From Stutzerimonas stutzeri (GTDB lineage: Bacteria > Pseudomonadota > Gammaproteobacteria > Pseudomonadales > Pseudomonadaceae), in contig NC_015740.1 in NCBI RefSeq assembly GCF_000219605.1, forward strand, positions 1,798,001-1,862,000: DNA of 64,000 nucleotides, read 5' to 3'. The position numbers were made by a program, and so were the translations under genes. Positions 41,429 through 53,737 of this stretch are shown here, in pieces. The notes under the pieces are model-generated. The model was not told the origin of the DNA, made no database searches, and saw nothing but the letters and a program-made list of their open reading frames with translations. Position 1 is the first letter of the stretch. Each line of letters starts with the position of its first letter.

Positions 41429-42280
41429 TCAGCTTTGTGTCTGCTGCTCTCTCGGCTCGAACAGCTGGCTGCCGCAGCGGCTGCAGAATGCTGCGTTGGG
41501 TTCGTGGGTGAGCTTGTCGCAGGTGGGGCAGTTGTGGCGCAGGCTGTCCTGGCGCATCGCATTGGCCAGCTCGGCGGTGAAGATGCCGGTCGGCACGGCG
41601 ATGATCGAGTAACCGGTGATCATCACCACGGTGGCCAGCGCCTTGCCCAGCGGTGTCAGCGGGACGATGTCGCCGAATCCGACGGTGGTCAGGGTGACCA
41701 CCGCCCAGTAGATGCTCATCGGAATGCTGGTGAAGCCGTTGCTCGGGCCCTCGATGACGTACATCAACGTACCGTAGACGATGATCAGGGTGGTCACGCT
41801 GAGCAGGAAGACAATGATCTTCTGCCGACTGCCCTGCAGCGCCACCAGCAGGAAGTTGGCCTGGCTGAGATAGGGCGCGAGCTTGAGGACGCGGAATATC
41901 CGCAGCATCCGGATGACGCGCACCACCAGCAGGTACTGCGCATCCGGGAACAGCAGGGCGATGAAGGCCGGCAGCACCGAGAACAGGTCCACCATGCCGT
42001 AGAAGCTGAGGATGTACTTGCGGGGTTCGGGGTGAGTGTAGATGCGCAGCACGTACTCGACGGCGAAGATCGCCGTGAAGCCCCATTCCAGATTGGTCAG
42101 CAACTGGCCGTGCCGCTCGTTGAACGAGGCGATGCTGTCGAGCATCACCACCACCAGGCTGGCGAAGATGATCACCAGCAGCCAGGTGTCGAAGCGCTTG
42201 CCGGCCGGAGTGTTGGTGAAAAAGATGATGGTGTAAAGGCGCTCACGCCAGCTCATTGCTTTCAGGGAGTCGTTGTCCAT
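41429..42280 (-). CDS. Voltage-gated-type potassium channel protein with C-terminal zinc ribbon
   Basis: A 283-residue ion channel subunit. About six membrane segments are visible. The fourth (VVRVIRMLRIFRVLKL, about residues 110-125) has regularly spaced arginines like an S4 voltage sensor. The pore loop TLTTVGFGDIVPLTPLG carries the K+ selectivity sequence TVGFGD. The end has a CPTC...CSRC zinc ribbon, which is not usual in Kch-type channels. The start at 42280 (MDNDSLKAMSWRERLYTI) is preferred to an upstream ATG at 42328. Ion selectivity and gating are inferred. Confidence 0.88.
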   Translation of the reverse strand: MDNDSLKAMSWRERLYTIIFFTNTPAGKRFDTWLLVIIFASLVVVMLDSIASFNERHGQLLTNLEWGFTAIFAVEYVLRIYTHPEPRKYILSFYGMVDLFSVLPAFIALLFPDAQYLLVVRVIRMLRIFRVLKLAPYLSQANFLLVALQGSRQKIIVFLLSVTTLIIVYGTLMYVIEGPSNGFTSIPMSIYWAVVTLTTVGFGDIVPLTPLGKALATVVMITGYSIIAVPTGIFTAELANAMRQDSLRHNCPTCDKLTHEPNAAFCSRCGSQLFEPREQQTQS

Positions 42281-42469
42281 TGGCCGTGGTCTCTCGCATG
42301 GGTGGCAGATTTCGCGGTCGCCTGCCAAAGCGGTCCATTAAAGCATTGCCCCGGGCTGGCTGCATGCCACTCGGTGGCGTTGGCGGTACGCCATTGGTAA
42401 CGTCGCTTTGCCTGAATCGTACTTAGCGCATAGTCTGAACACAGGCGCATCCCGCAGTTGGAGAGTTCC

Positions 42470-43465
42470 ATGCCCGATTCCCAGTTGGTCGACCCATTCG
42501 GCCGGCGCATCACCTACCTGAGGTTGTCGGTAACCGACCGCTGCGATTTTCGCTGCACCTATTGCATGAGCGAGGACATGGTCTTCGCGCCCCGTGCGCA
42601 GATCCTCACGCTCGAAGAACTCTATGCGGTGGCCGATGCCTTCATCAGCCTGGGCGTCAAACGCATCCGCGTGACCGGTGGCGAACCGCTGGTGCGCAAG
42701 GGGCTGACCGGCTTGCTGGCGCGGCTCGGTGCGCGCAACGAACTGGAAGATCTGGCCATCACCACCAACGGCTCGCAGTTGCCGAGCCTGGCTGCATCGC
42801 TGCGCGAAGCCGGCGTGAGACGGCTCAATATCAGCCTCGACTCGCTCAAACGCGAGCGTTTCGCCGAGCTGACCCGCCGTGACCGGCTCGATCAGGTGCT
42901 CGAAGGCATCGAGGCTGCGCGTAGCGCCGGCTTCAAACGCATCAAGCTCAACAGCGTGGTGCAGAAGGGCCGCAACGACGACGAGATTCTCGACCTGGTG
43001 GAGTTCGCCATCGAGCGTGGGCTGGATATCAGTTTCATCGAAGAGATGCCGCTGGGCAGCGTGTCCAGCCATCAGCGCCAGATAACCTTCTGCTCCAGCG
43101 ACGAGGTACGTGAGCGCATCGAGGCACGCCATACGCTGGTGCGCAGCAGCCATGCCACAGGTGGTCCTTCGCGCTACTGGCAGGTGGCCGGCAGCGAGAC
43201 GCAGGTCGGCTTCATCTCGCCGCACAGCAACAACTTCTGCGGCAGCTGCAACCGCGTGCGCGTGACAGCCGAGGGCAAGCTCGTGCTGTGCCTTGGCCAC
43301 GAGGGCGCGCTGGATCTGAAAAGCCTGATGCGGCGCTATCCGGGCGACAGCGAGCGCCTGCGCAACGCCCTGGTGGATGCGTTGCAGCTCAAGCCGGAAA
43401 AGCATCACTTCCGCACCGACGAGCAGGTTCAGGTGGTGCGTTTCATGAGCATGACCGGCGGCTGA
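42470..43465 (+). CDS. moaA: GTP 3',8-cyclase MoaA (molybdenum cofactor biosynthesis)
   Basis: A 331-residue radical-SAM enzyme that, with MoaC, starts molybdopterin synthesis from GTP. The SAM cluster motif CDFRCTYCM has cysteines at residues 25, 29 and 32. The C-terminal cluster is NFCGSCNRVRVT...LCLG, and the protein ends in GG as MoaA usually does. ATG 42470 is chosen because TTGGAGAG lies just upstream. Molybdenum cofactor would serve nitrate reductase in a denitrifying pseudomonad. Confidence 0.96.
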   Translation: MPDSQLVDPFGRRITYLRLSVTDRCDFRCTYCMSEDMVFAPRAQILTLEELYAVADAFISLGVKRIRVTGGEPLVRKGLTGLLARLGARNELEDLAITTNGSQLPSLAASLREAGVRRLNISLDSLKRERFAELTRRDRLDQVLEGIEAARSAGFKRIKLNSVVQKGRNDDEILDLVEFAIERGLDISFIEEMPLGSVSSHQRQITFCSSDEVRERIEARHTLVRSSHATGGPSRYWQVAGSETQVGFISPHSNNFCGSCNRVRVTAEGKLVLCLGHEGALDLKSLMRRYPGDSERLRNALVDALQLKPEKHHFRTDEQVQVVRFMSMTGG

Positions 43466-43699
43466 GACCGTTTCGTCTTCCATTCTCTGAATGGCGCTTC
43501 ATTTCCGTGATCATCCTGTCGCCATAGAGCATGGCGTGGCCCGCGGCTGCGTTTCTGTGCACCGACGCGCTGCGAGTCAACCGGAGTGCCGTGATAAACT
43601 TCGCGGCTTCTTGCCAGCAGCCCAATCGATGCCAGGAATCCCGATGCTCATGGCGACTCCGCTTGTTCGTTCCCCCGTCGACCGCCACGGATAGGCCGC

Positions 43700-46600
43700 A
43701 TGCGACTGAAAAGCATCAAACTCGCCGGTTTCAAATCCTTCGTCGATCCCACTACGGTCAGCTTCCCGAGCAACATGGCGGCGGTGGTCGGCCCGAACGG
43801 TTGCGGAAAATCCAACATCATCGACGCCGTGCGCTGGGTCATGGGCGAAAGCTCGGCGAAGAACCTGCGCGGCGAGTCGATGACCGACGTCATCTTCAAC
43901 GGCTCCAACACCCGCAAGCCGGTGACCCAGGCGAGCATCGAGCTGATCTTCGACAACTCCGACGGTACGCTTACCGGCGAGTACGCCGCCTTCGCCGAAA
44001 TCTCCATCCGCCGCCGCGTCACCCGTGACTCGCAGAACACCTACTTCCTCAACGGGGTGAAATGTAGGCGCCGCGACATCACCGATATCTTCCTCGGCAC
44101 CGGCCTCGGACCACGCAGCTATTCGATCATCGAACAGGGCATGATCTCCAAGCTGATCGAGGCCAAGCCCGAGGATCTGCGCAACTTCATCGAGGAGGCG
44201 GCCGGCATCTCCAAGTACAAGGAGCGCCGGCGCGAAACCGAGAATCGTATCCGTCGCACCCACGAGAACCTGGCGCGCCTGACCGACTTGCGCGAAGAGC
44301 TGGAGCGTCAGCTCGAACGCCTGCATCGTCAGGCGCAGTCGGCGGAGAAGTATCAGGAGTACAAGGCCGAGGAGCGCCAGCTCAAGGCGCAGCTGTCGGC
44401 ACTTCGTTGGCAGGCCTTGAACGAGCAGGTGGGCCAGCGCGAGCAGGTCATCGGTGATCAGGAGGTCGCCTTCGAAGCGCTGGTGGCCGAACAGCGCAGC
44501 GCTGATGCGAGCATCGAGCGCCTGCGGGACGGTCACCATGAGCTGTCCGAACGGTTCAATCAGGTGCAGGGTCGCTTCTATTCGGTCGGCGGCGACATCG
44601 CGCGCGTCGAGCAGAGCATCCAGCATGGGCAGCAGCGCCTGCGCCAGTTGCAGGACGATCTGCGTGAGGCAGAACAGGCGCGCCTTGAGACCGAGTCGCA
44701 CCTTGGCCACGACCGCACGCTGCTGGCCACGCTCGGCGAGGAGCTGGCGATGCTCGAGCCGGAACAGGAGTTGTCCGGCGCCGCTGCCGAAGAGTCCGCC
44801 GCCCAGCTGGAAGAAGCCGAAGCCGCCATGCAGGCCTGGCAGGAACAGTGGGAGCGCTTCAACCAGCACAGCGCCGAGCCGCGCCGCGCCGCGGAAGTGC
44901 AGCAATCGCGCATCCAGCAGCTGGAGCAGAGCCTGGAACGCCTGGCCGAGCGTCAACGCCGGCTGGATGACGAACGCGCGCTGCTGGCGGCCGACCCCGA
45001 GGACAGGGCGATGCTCGACCTCGACGAGCAACTGGCGGCCAGCGAGCTGGATCTCGAGGCGCTCGCCGCGGTGGCCGAGGAGCTCAACGAGCGCCTGGAG
45101 CAGCTGCGCGACGAGCTGCAGCAGGCGACTCGGGCTCAGCAGCAGGCGCAAGGCGAACTGCAGCGCCTCAATGGCCGGATCGCGTCCCTCGAAGCCTTGC
45201 AGCAAGCGGCGATGGAGCCGGGCAAGGGGGTCGCCGAGTGGTTGCGCGAACAGGGGCTGGAACAGCGCCCACGCCTGGCAGATGGGCTACGGGTCGAGCC
45301 GGGCTGGGAGCTGGCGGTGGAAACCGTGCTGGGCGCAGATCTACAAGCGGTGCTGCTGGACGATTTCGCCGAGGTCGAGCTTGCAGGCTTCCAACAGGGC
45401 GCATTGAATCTGGTCAGCGCGCCGCGCGGCGGTGACCGCCGCCCGGGCAGCCTGCTGGAGCGGGTCGAGTCGGCGCTTGATCTTTCGCCATGGCTGGGCC
45501 ACGTGCGACCGGTCGAGTCGCTGGAACGCGCATTGGCCGAGCGCCCGTCGCTGGCGGAGGGCGAGAGTCTGGTCAGCCGGGATGGCTATTGGGTCGGCCG
45601 GCATTTTCTGCGGGTGCGTCGCGCCAGCGAGGCGGAATCCGGCGTGTTGGCGCGTGGGCAGGAACTGCAGCGCCTGCTGGCCGAGCGTGATGAACGCGAA
45701 GCGAGCCTGGCGGCGATGGAGGATCGCGTCACCGCGTTGAGCGGCGAACAGTCCCGACTCGAAGGTGAGCGCGAGCTGCAACGTCGTCAGCAACAGGAAG
45801 AAGCACGCAAGCACAGTGACCTCAAGGCCAGGCTGTCGGCCGGTCAGGCGCGGCTGGAACAGCTAGCGCTGCGTCGTCGTCGGCTGGACGAGGAGCTTGC
45901 CGAGCAGCAGGAACAGCGCGAGATCGAGACCGAACAGCTGGGTGAAGCGCGCCTGCAGTTGCAGGAAGCGCTGGAGACGATGGCGCAAGACACCGAGCAG
46001 CGCGAAACCCTGCTGGCCAGCCGCGATGGCATCCGCGAGCGGCTCGATCGCATTCGCCAGGATGCCCGTCAGCACAAGGACCAGGCGCATCAGCTGGCGT
46101 TGCGGGTCGGTTCGCTCAAGGCGCAGTACGAGTCCACCCGGCAGGCGCTGGAGCGATTGGAGCAACAGTTCGAACGTGCCATCGAGCGCCGCGAGCAGCT
46201 GACGCTGAACCTGGAGGAGGGCGAGGCACCGCTGGAAGAACTGCGCATGAAGCTCGAAGAGCTGCTGGAGCGTCGTATGGGTGTCGAAGACGAACTCAAG
46301 CATGCGCGACTGGCCTTGGAAGACGCCGACCGCGAGCTGCGTGATGCCGAAAAACGCCGCACTCAGGCCGAGCAGCAAGCGCAGCTGCTACGTGGGCAGC
46401 TGGAGCAGCAAAGGCTGGATTGGCAAGGGCTGAGCGTCCGCCGCAAGGCGTTGCAGGACCAGCTGCAGGAGGACGGCTACGATCTGCATGGCGTGCTTGG
46501 CACGCTCCCTGCCGATGCAGACGAGCCGCGTTGGGAGGCGGAGCTGGAGCGCCTTGGCCAGCGCATTCAGCGCCTGGGCCCGATCAACCTCGCGGCGATC

Positions 46601-47188
46601 GATGAGTACCAGCAGCAATCGGAACGCAAACGTTACCTCGATGCGCAGAACGATGATCTGGTCGAGGCGCTGGATACGCTGGAAAACGTCATCCGCAAGA
46701 TCGACCGGGAAACTCGCAACCGCTTCAAAGAGACCTTCGATCAGATCAACGGTGGCCTGCAGGCGCTTTTCCCGAAAGTGTTCGGCGGCGGCAATGCCTA
46801 TCTGGAACTTACCGGAGAAGATTTACTCGATACCGGGGTGGCGATCATGGCGCGTCCGCCCGGAAAGAAGAACAGCACCATTCACCTGCTTTCCGGTGGC
46901 GAAAAGGCGTTGACGGCGCTGGCGCTGGTTTTTGCCATCTTCCAGCTCAATCCCGCGCCGTTCTGCATGCTCGATGAAGTTGACGCACCGCTGGATGATG
47001 CGAACGTCGGTCGATACGCGCGCTTGGTGAAGGAGATGTCGGAGAAAGTGCAATTCATCTACATCACCCACAACAAGATCGCCATGGAAATGGCCGATCA
47101 GCTGATGGGTGTGACCATGCATGAGCCGGGCTGCTCACGCCTGGTGACGGTCGACGTCGAACAGGCCGTTGCACTCGCTGAAGCCTAG
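43700..47188 (+). CDS. smc: Chromosome partition protein SMC
   Basis: A 1162-residue SMC ATPase. Walker A GPNGCGKSN is at residues 31-39. Long coiled-coil arms flank a hinge around residues 510-640, and the C-terminal head carries LSGGEKALTALAL and the Walker B MLDEVDAPLDDANVGR. It compacts and separates chromosomes with ScpA and ScpB, which are not in this window. P. stutzeri-type bacteria have this full SMC in addition to, or instead of, MukB. It precedes zipA, as in other pseudomonads. Confidence 0.97.
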   Translation: MRLKSIKLAGFKSFVDPTTVSFPSNMAAVVGPNGCGKSNIIDAVRWVMGESSAKNLRGESMTDVIFNGSNTRKPVTQASIELIFDNSDGTLTGEYAAFAEISIRRRVTRDSQNTYFLNGVKCRRRDITDIFLGTGLGPRSYSIIEQGMISKLIEAKPEDLRNFIEEAAGISKYKERRRETENRIRRTHENLARLTDLREELERQLERLHRQAQSAEKYQEYKAEERQLKAQLSALRWQALNEQVGQREQVIGDQEVAFEALVAEQRSADASIERLRDGHHELSERFNQVQGRFYSVGGDIARVEQSIQHGQQRLRQLQDDLREAEQARLETESHLGHDRTLLATLGEELAMLEPEQELSGAAAEESAAQLEEAEAAMQAWQEQWERFNQHSAEPRRAAEVQQSRIQQLEQSLERLAERQRRLDDERALLAADPEDRAMLDLDEQLAASELDLEALAAVAEELNERLEQLRDELQQATRAQQQAQGELQRLNGRIASLEALQQAAMEPGKGVAEWLREQGLEQRPRLADGLRVEPGWELAVETVLGADLQAVLLDDFAEVELAGFQQGALNLVSAPRGGDRRPGSLLERVESALDLSPWLGHVRPVESLERALAERPSLAEGESLVSRDGYWVGRHFLRVRRASEAESGVLARGQELQRLLAERDEREASLAAMEDRVTALSGEQSRLEGERELQRRQQQEEARKHSDLKARLSAGQARLEQLALRRRRLDEELAEQQEQREIETEQLGEARLQLQEALETMAQDTEQRETLLASRDGIRERLDRIRQDARQHKDQAHQLALRVGSLKAQYESTRQALERLEQQFERAIERREQLTLNLEEGEAPLEELRMKLEELLERRMGVEDELKHARLALEDADRELRDAEKRRTQAEQQAQLLRGQLEQQRLDWQGLSVRRKALQDQLQEDGYDLHGVLGTLPADADEPRWEAELERLGQRIQRLGPINLAAIDEYQQQSERKRYLDAQNDDLVEALDTLENVIRKIDRETRNRFKETFDQINGGLQALFPKVFGGGNAYLELTGEDLLDTGVAIMARPPGKKNSTIHLLSGGEKALTALALVFAIFQLNPAPFCMLDEVDAPLDDANVGRYARLVKEMSEKVQFIYITHNKIAMEMADQLMGVTMHEPGCSRLVTVDVEQAVALAEA

Positions 47189-47369
47189 GATTAAGCCGCG
47201 TGTTTGAGCATTTTTGATACAAGGAACGCTATAAAAAGAGAACTACCGCACGGTGCAAAGTTACCGTTCGTCGTGCTAGCTTAGAGCACAATTTTTGCGA
47301 TGCGCTTGAAGCAGTCCCAAGTGACTGTTCGTTGCGTCTTTATCATCGAATTCAGAGGTTAAAGCATTA

Positions 47370-48191
47370 ATGGATATCGGTCTGCGCGAGTGGCTGATCG
47401 TCATCGGCATCATTGTCATTGCCGGCATTCTGTTCGACGGCTGGCGTCGCATGCGCGGTGGCAAGGGCAAGCTGAAATTCAAGCTGGACCGCAGCCTCTC
47501 CAACCTTCCCGATGCCGACGATTCTCCGGAGCTTCTAGGCCCGGCGCGTGTGGTTAATCGCGATCAAGAGCCTTCTCTGGATGAGGGCGACATGCCGACG
47601 ATGAGCGCGCGCGAGTCCGGCAAGAAGCGCCGGCAGAACGAACCCTTTCAGGGCGACCTCCAGCTCAACGGCGACGAGCCTGTACCGACGCTGCTCGATC
47701 CGGTTGTTGGTGATGACGAGGAAGGGAAAGATCAGCCGCAGAAAGAACTGGCGCCCGTCGAGGAAGTACTCGTCATCAACGTCATTTGCCGTGATCCTCA
47801 CGGTTTCCGTGGTCCGGCGCTGCTGCAGAACATTCTCGAGAGTGGCCTGCGCTTCGGCGAAATGGACATCTTCCATCGCCACGAAAGCATGGCCGGCAAT
47901 GGCGAGGTGCTGTTCTCCATGGCCAATGCCGTCAAGCCTGGTACTTTCGATCTGGACGACATCGATCACTTCACCACGCCGGCCGTGAGCTTCTTCCTTG
48001 GTCTGCCCGGCCCACGCCATCCCAAGCAGGCCTTCGATGTCATGGTTGCTGCGGCGCGCAAGCTGTCCCAGGAGCTCAACGGCGAGCTGAAGGATGACCA
48101 GCGCAGCGTTCTCACCGCCCAGACCATCGAGCACTACCGCCAGCGCATCGTCGAGTTCGAGCGCCGGCAGATGACCATCAAGCAGCGTTGA
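47370..48191 (+). CDS. zipA: Cell division protein ZipA
   Basis: A 273-residue inner-membrane division protein. The N-terminus has one membrane helix ([18 protein letters not shown]) and a basic stretch. A variable, charged linker covers about 55-130. The C-terminal FtsZ-binding domain ([21 protein letters not shown] to the end) follows. The order smc-zipA-ligA is typical of Pseudomonas. ZipA tethers FtsZ to the membrane. Confidence 0.95.
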   Translation: MDIGLREWLIVIGIIVIAGILFDGWRRMRGGKGKLKFKLDRSLSNLPDADDSPELLGPARVVNRDQEPSLDEGDMPTMSARESGKKRRQNEPFQGDLQLNGDEPVPTLLDPVVGDDEEGKDQPQKELAPVEEVLVINVICRDPHGFRGPALLQNILESGLRFGEMDIFHRHESMAGNGEVLFSMANAVKPGTFDLDDIDHFTTPAVSFFLGLPGPRHPKQAFDVMVAAARKLSQELNGELKDDQRSVLTAQTIEHYRQRIVEFERRQMTIKQR

Positions 48192-48202
48192 GTGATATTT
48201 GC

Positions 48203-48232
48203 ACCGGGCCTTGCGCCCGGTGTTGTGTGTTA
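48203..48232 (+). terminator. Stem-loop terminator after zipA
   Basis: CACCGGGC (48203-48210) pairs with GCCCGGTG (48216-48223) around CTTGC, followed by TTGTGTGTT. The rest of the roughly 300-base zipA-ligA gap (48192-48494) holds no gene that I can recognise. Confidence 0.7.
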
Positions 48233-48233
48233 G

Positions 48234-50863
<2,630 letters not shown>

Positions 50864-50864
<1 letters not shown>

Positions 50865-51964
50865 CCCGGCAATCAAATACACCAAATCATGCTGCGTAGG
50901 CGATACGTGGATGCCGGAAATAAGAACGGATTCTTTGAGGGCGTAATTGCAATCGTCTCATGACCGAGCGAACACGCCTTTCCAGTTCGTCCTGATTACG
51001 CGCCGGCAAGCCCGTGCGAACCTGATGTTTCAAATCACAATTCAAATACTCGTCAGGGTTCAACTCCGGGGCGTAGGCCGGCAAGAAGAACAGTTCGATT
51101 TGCTCTTTGCGGTCGCCAACCCAGGCGCTCACCTTTTTGCTGTGGTGTACGCGCAGGTTGTCGAGAATCAGGAACACCTTGCGGCCCTGAGCATCGCGAA
51201 TCAGGCGACTCAGGAAGCGAATCAGCACTGGGGCTGTCAGCGTTTCCCGATACAGCATGAAGCGCAGTTTGCCCCGATTGGTCACGGTGGAAATCATGTT
51301 GGTGGAAAAACGACTGCCGCTGACCAGGCGCACCGGCGTTTCGCCAATAGGGGCGTAGCTGCGGCCAGCATGGCTGTCACTGCGCATACCGGTTTCGTCG
51401 CCCCACTGAATCTCACCATTCTCAGCCTTGGCCCGCTGTGCGATGCGTGGATATTCATTATCCAGCCAGTGCTGAACCACTTCAGGTTTCTGCTGATAAG
51501 CCCGATGCAGTGGGCGCTGCGGGGTGTAGCCCCAACGCTTGAGGTATTCACCAACCGTTCGAACCGGCATGAGAAAACCACAGCGCTGGCGGATCAGTTC
51601 TCGCACCGCATCACGCGTCCAGAGCGCAAAGCCGAGCTTGAGTTGGTCGGGCATCTTATCGGTCATCAAGGTGCGAATCAGCACTTCCTGGCTGGAGCTC
51701 AAACTGCGGCGATCACCCTGGCGCACACCACGCTGGCCGCCGGCAATGGCAGCCTTTTCGCCTTTATGTTCTGCGACCTGCGCCCAGTGAGCAATAGTGC
51801 GGGGGTGAACACCAACCGCTTCGCCAATAGCCTTGTAGGTGTAACCCTGCTCACGCATGCGTAGGGCCGTGGAGCGCTTTTCACGTTGTTCTTGGGGGCT
51901 GAGTTTACGGGCATCTATTTTCATGGAGACAGATTATCTAATATGCCCTATTTATTTGCCAGGT
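50864..51964 (-). mobile_element. IS630-family insertion sequence, complete
   Basis: A 1101-base element with one transposase gene and imperfect terminal inverted repeats. The left end ACCCGGCAATCAAATACACC (50864-50883) matches the reverse complement of the right end, ACCTGGCAAATAAATAGGGC, at 14 of 20 positions (13 of the outer 16). It is flanked by TA at 50862-50863 and 51965-51966. This is the TA target duplication expected for IS630/Tc1-mariner elements. It lies between ligA and fliC. Confidence 0.88.
50887..51924 (-). CDS. IS630-family transposase (DDE type)
   Basis: A 345-residue transposase in a single intact frame. The N-terminus is a helix-turn-helix (RMREQGYTYKAIGEAVGVHP, about residues 22-42). 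The catalytic residues appear as D176 (WGDETG), D255 (LILDNLRVHH) and E292 (PELNPDEYLN), the DDE pattern of IS630. It is oriented against ligA and fliC. No frameshift is seen, so the element may be mobile. Confidence 0.95.
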   Translation of the reverse strand: MKIDARKLSPQEQREKRSTALRMREQGYTYKAIGEAVGVHPRTIAHWAQVAEHKGEKAAIAGGQRGVRQGDRRSLSSSQEVLIRTLMTDKMPDQLKLGFALWTRDAVRELIRQRCGFLMPVRTVGEYLKRWGYTPQRPLHRAYQQKPEVVQHWLDNEYPRIAQRAKAENGEIQWGDETGMRSDSHAGRSYAPIGETPVRLVSGSRFSTNMISTVTNRGKLRFMLYRETLTAPVLIRFLSRLIRDAQGRKVFLILDNLRVHHSKKVSAWVGDRKEQIELFFLPAYAPELNPDEYLNCDLKHQVRTGLPARNQDELERRVRSVMRRLQLRPQRIRSYFRHPRIAYAA

Positions 51965-52026
51965 TAATAGCAGCCTCATCCCAGCGAGCCTCGCTATCAT
52001 ACCCGCTCCCCAAAGTTTCACCGAAC

Positions 52027-52049
52027 TGTGGGAGCGGCCTTGGCCGGGA
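52027..52049 (+). repeat. REP-like element upstream of fliC
   Basis: TGTGGGAGCGGCCTTGGCC and following bases fit the Pseudomonas REP pattern (TGTRGGAGCGGCCTTGGCCGCGA). It lies between the IS630 element and the fliC promoter. The rest of the 51967-52234 stretch holds no gene that I recognise. Confidence 0.6.
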
Positions 52050-52234
52050 CGCGCCAGCAAAGCTCACCAGCAGTGGCCGAGCTTCCTTTGACTCCAGGTC
52101 AGGGAAACGGCTTCAGCCATCCCCTAAAGTTTTCCCCGCTTCACCCGAAAAGCTAGTCAAGCAAGTCCGCAATGTGGATGCGCTGGCGTAGCGTTGGAGC
52201 GGTACCGGGCTCACGAAAAAGTTCGAATCTGCCC

Positions 52235-52261
52235 TAAAGCCAACCCAAACGGCGCCGATAA
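52235..52261 (+). promoter_or_regulatory. Sigma-28 (FliA) promoter of fliC
   Basis: TAAAG at 52235-52239 and GCCGATAA at 52254-52261 match the flagellar sigma-28 consensus TAAA-N15-GCCGATAA with exact spacing. It ends 98 bases before the flagellin start codon, leaving a rather long leader. Confidence 0.88.
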
Positions 52262-52359
52262 GCTAATCGAATGCGAACTCGATGGGTGCCTGGGCAAAGC
52301 CGGACCCGGAGTCGCAAGCTCAGGCAAACCAAAGTAACCAGCGCCCCTGGAGGCTCATC

Positions 52360-53244
52360 ATGGCTCTTACTGTAAATACCAACATTGCTTCGCTGAATAC
52401 TCAGCGCAACCTCAGCAATTCGTCTAATGCGCTGCAAACTTCCATGCAGCGTCTGTCTACCGGTAGCCGTATTAATGGTGCGAAAGATGATGCTGCGGGT
52501 CTGCAGATCTCTAACCGCCTGACCAGCCAAATCAACGGCATTGGTGTAGCCGTACGCAACGCAAACGATGGTATTTCGATGGTCCAGACCGCAGAGGGTG
52601 CTTTGCAGCAGTCCACGAATATACTCCAGCGTATGCGAGATTTGGTTCTACAAGCAGGGAACGGTAGTAATAGTGCCGAAGATAAAAAGTCTCTTAATCT
52701 TGAAGTAAACGAGTTGCAAAAAGAACTTAACCGTATTGCGGATACAACTTCGTTTGGAACCAAAAAGCTTCTCAACGGTAACGTTGAAGGTGCTAATAAC
52801 GCTCCTGAGGCGGCTGATAACAAAGTTACTTTCCAAGTTGGTGCCTACGGCGGCACGGGAGACACTATCGAGATAGTGTTTGGCGGCAAAATGGACGCGG
52901 CAACACTTAAGGTAAGTGCGACCGAAGTGAATTTGGAAAAGATCGGTGCTGTCGAAAGCCCGCTTACAGTGGCGAAAATGCTCGAATCTATTGACGCTGC
53001 TATTGAAACGATTGATGCCCAGCGCGCCACTTTCGGTGCAGTGCAAAACCGCTTCGACAACACAATTGCGAACCTGCAGAACATTCAGGAAAACGTCTCT
53101 GCCGCACGCGGCCGTATTCAGGACACCGACTTCGCTGCCGAAACCGCCAACCTGAGCAAGAACCAGATCTTGCAACAGGCTGGTACTGCAATCCTGGCCC
53201 AGGCCAAGCAGCTGCCACAGGCCGTCCTTAGCCTGCTCCAGTAA
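52360..53244 (+). CDS. fliC: Flagellin
   Basis: A 294-residue flagellin. The conserved N-terminal coiled region ([18 protein letters not shown]...) and C-terminal region ([20 protein letters not shown]...) flank a short variable middle (about residues 110-215). The middle is lower in GC and poorer in the usual codons than its neighbours, consistent with exchange of surface-exposed flagellin segments. ATG 52360 follows TGGAGG. The longer frame upstream contains the ribosome binding site and is not coding. Confidence 0.96.
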   Translation: MALTVNTNIASLNTQRNLSNSSNALQTSMQRLSTGSRINGAKDDAAGLQISNRLTSQINGIGVAVRNANDGISMVQTAEGALQQSTNILQRMRDLVLQAGNGSNSAEDKKSLNLEVNELQKELNRIADTTSFGTKKLLNGNVEGANNAPEAADNKVTFQVGAYGGTGDTIEIVFGGKMDAATLKVSATEVNLEKIGAVESPLTVAKMLESIDAAIETIDAQRATFGAVQNRFDNTIANLQNIQENVSAARGRIQDTDFAAETANLSKNQILQQAGTAILAQAKQLPQAVLSLLQ

Positions 53245-53256
53245 GCCGGGCGTAGT

Positions 53257-53290
53257 GGATGGGGTGGTATTGCTACCCCATCCATTTATT
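53257..53290 (+). terminator. Stem-loop after fliC
   Basis: GGATGGGGT (53257-53265) pairs with ACCCCATCC (53275-53283), followed by ATTTATTG. It lies 13 bases after fliC and may separate the abundant flagellin message from flaG. Confidence 0.65.
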
Positions 53291-53302
53291 GAGAGGTGAA
53301 CC

Positions 53303-53680
53303 ATGGACGTCGCAAGAATTGCGTTTAATTCCCTTGCGTCATCCTCTGACAACACTGCGATGCCCAGCCCCCGTTCGGAGGCTGGGCTTTCGTCGTCTAG
53401 TGCAGAGAATGAAGCCGGCAAGGCTAGTGCAGAGAATGAAGCCGGCAAGGCTGAACAGAAACTGGATGTTGGCGAGGCGGTAGAGCGTATTCGCACGCAG
53501 ATGCAGACGCTGCAGCGCGATCTGAATTTCAGTGTCGACGACTCCACCGGCCAGGTGGTGGTGCAGGTGCTCGACGGTGATTCGGGCAAGGTGGTGCGGC
53601 AGATTCCCTCCGAGGATATCCTGCGGCTGGCCGAGCGCCTGGATGAGATGCGCAGCCTGCTGTTCGAGGCAACGGCCTGA
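53303..53680 (+). CDS. flaG: Flagellar protein FlaG
   Basis: A 125-residue protein of the FlaG family, found beside flagellin genes and implicated in filament length. The N-terminus is Ser/Ala-rich with a duplicated nine-residue unit. The conserved C-terminal part (LNFSVDDSTGQVVVQVLDGD, SGKVVRQIPSEDILRLAERL) fits FlaG. It stands 58 bases after fliC. Confidence 0.9.
   Translation: MDVARIAFNSLASSSDNTAMPSPRSEAGLSSSSAENEAGKASAENEAGKAEQKLDVGEAVERIRTQMQTLQRDLNFSVDDSTGQVVVQVLDGDSGKVVRQIPSEDILRLAERLDEMRSLLFEATA
53399..53452 (+). repeat. Perfect 27-bp tandem duplication inside flaG
   Basis: The unit 53399-53425 is repeated exactly at 53426-53452. It is in frame and adds nine residues (SAENEAGKA twice) in the low-complexity N-terminal part of FlaG. 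Copy number could vary by slippage without breaking the frame. Confidence 0.95.
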
Positions 53681-53737
53681 CGGCACGGTTCTTGTTTGTG
53701 GGATGTGTGACTGTGGTTAATTTGACGAGGTGAGGCT

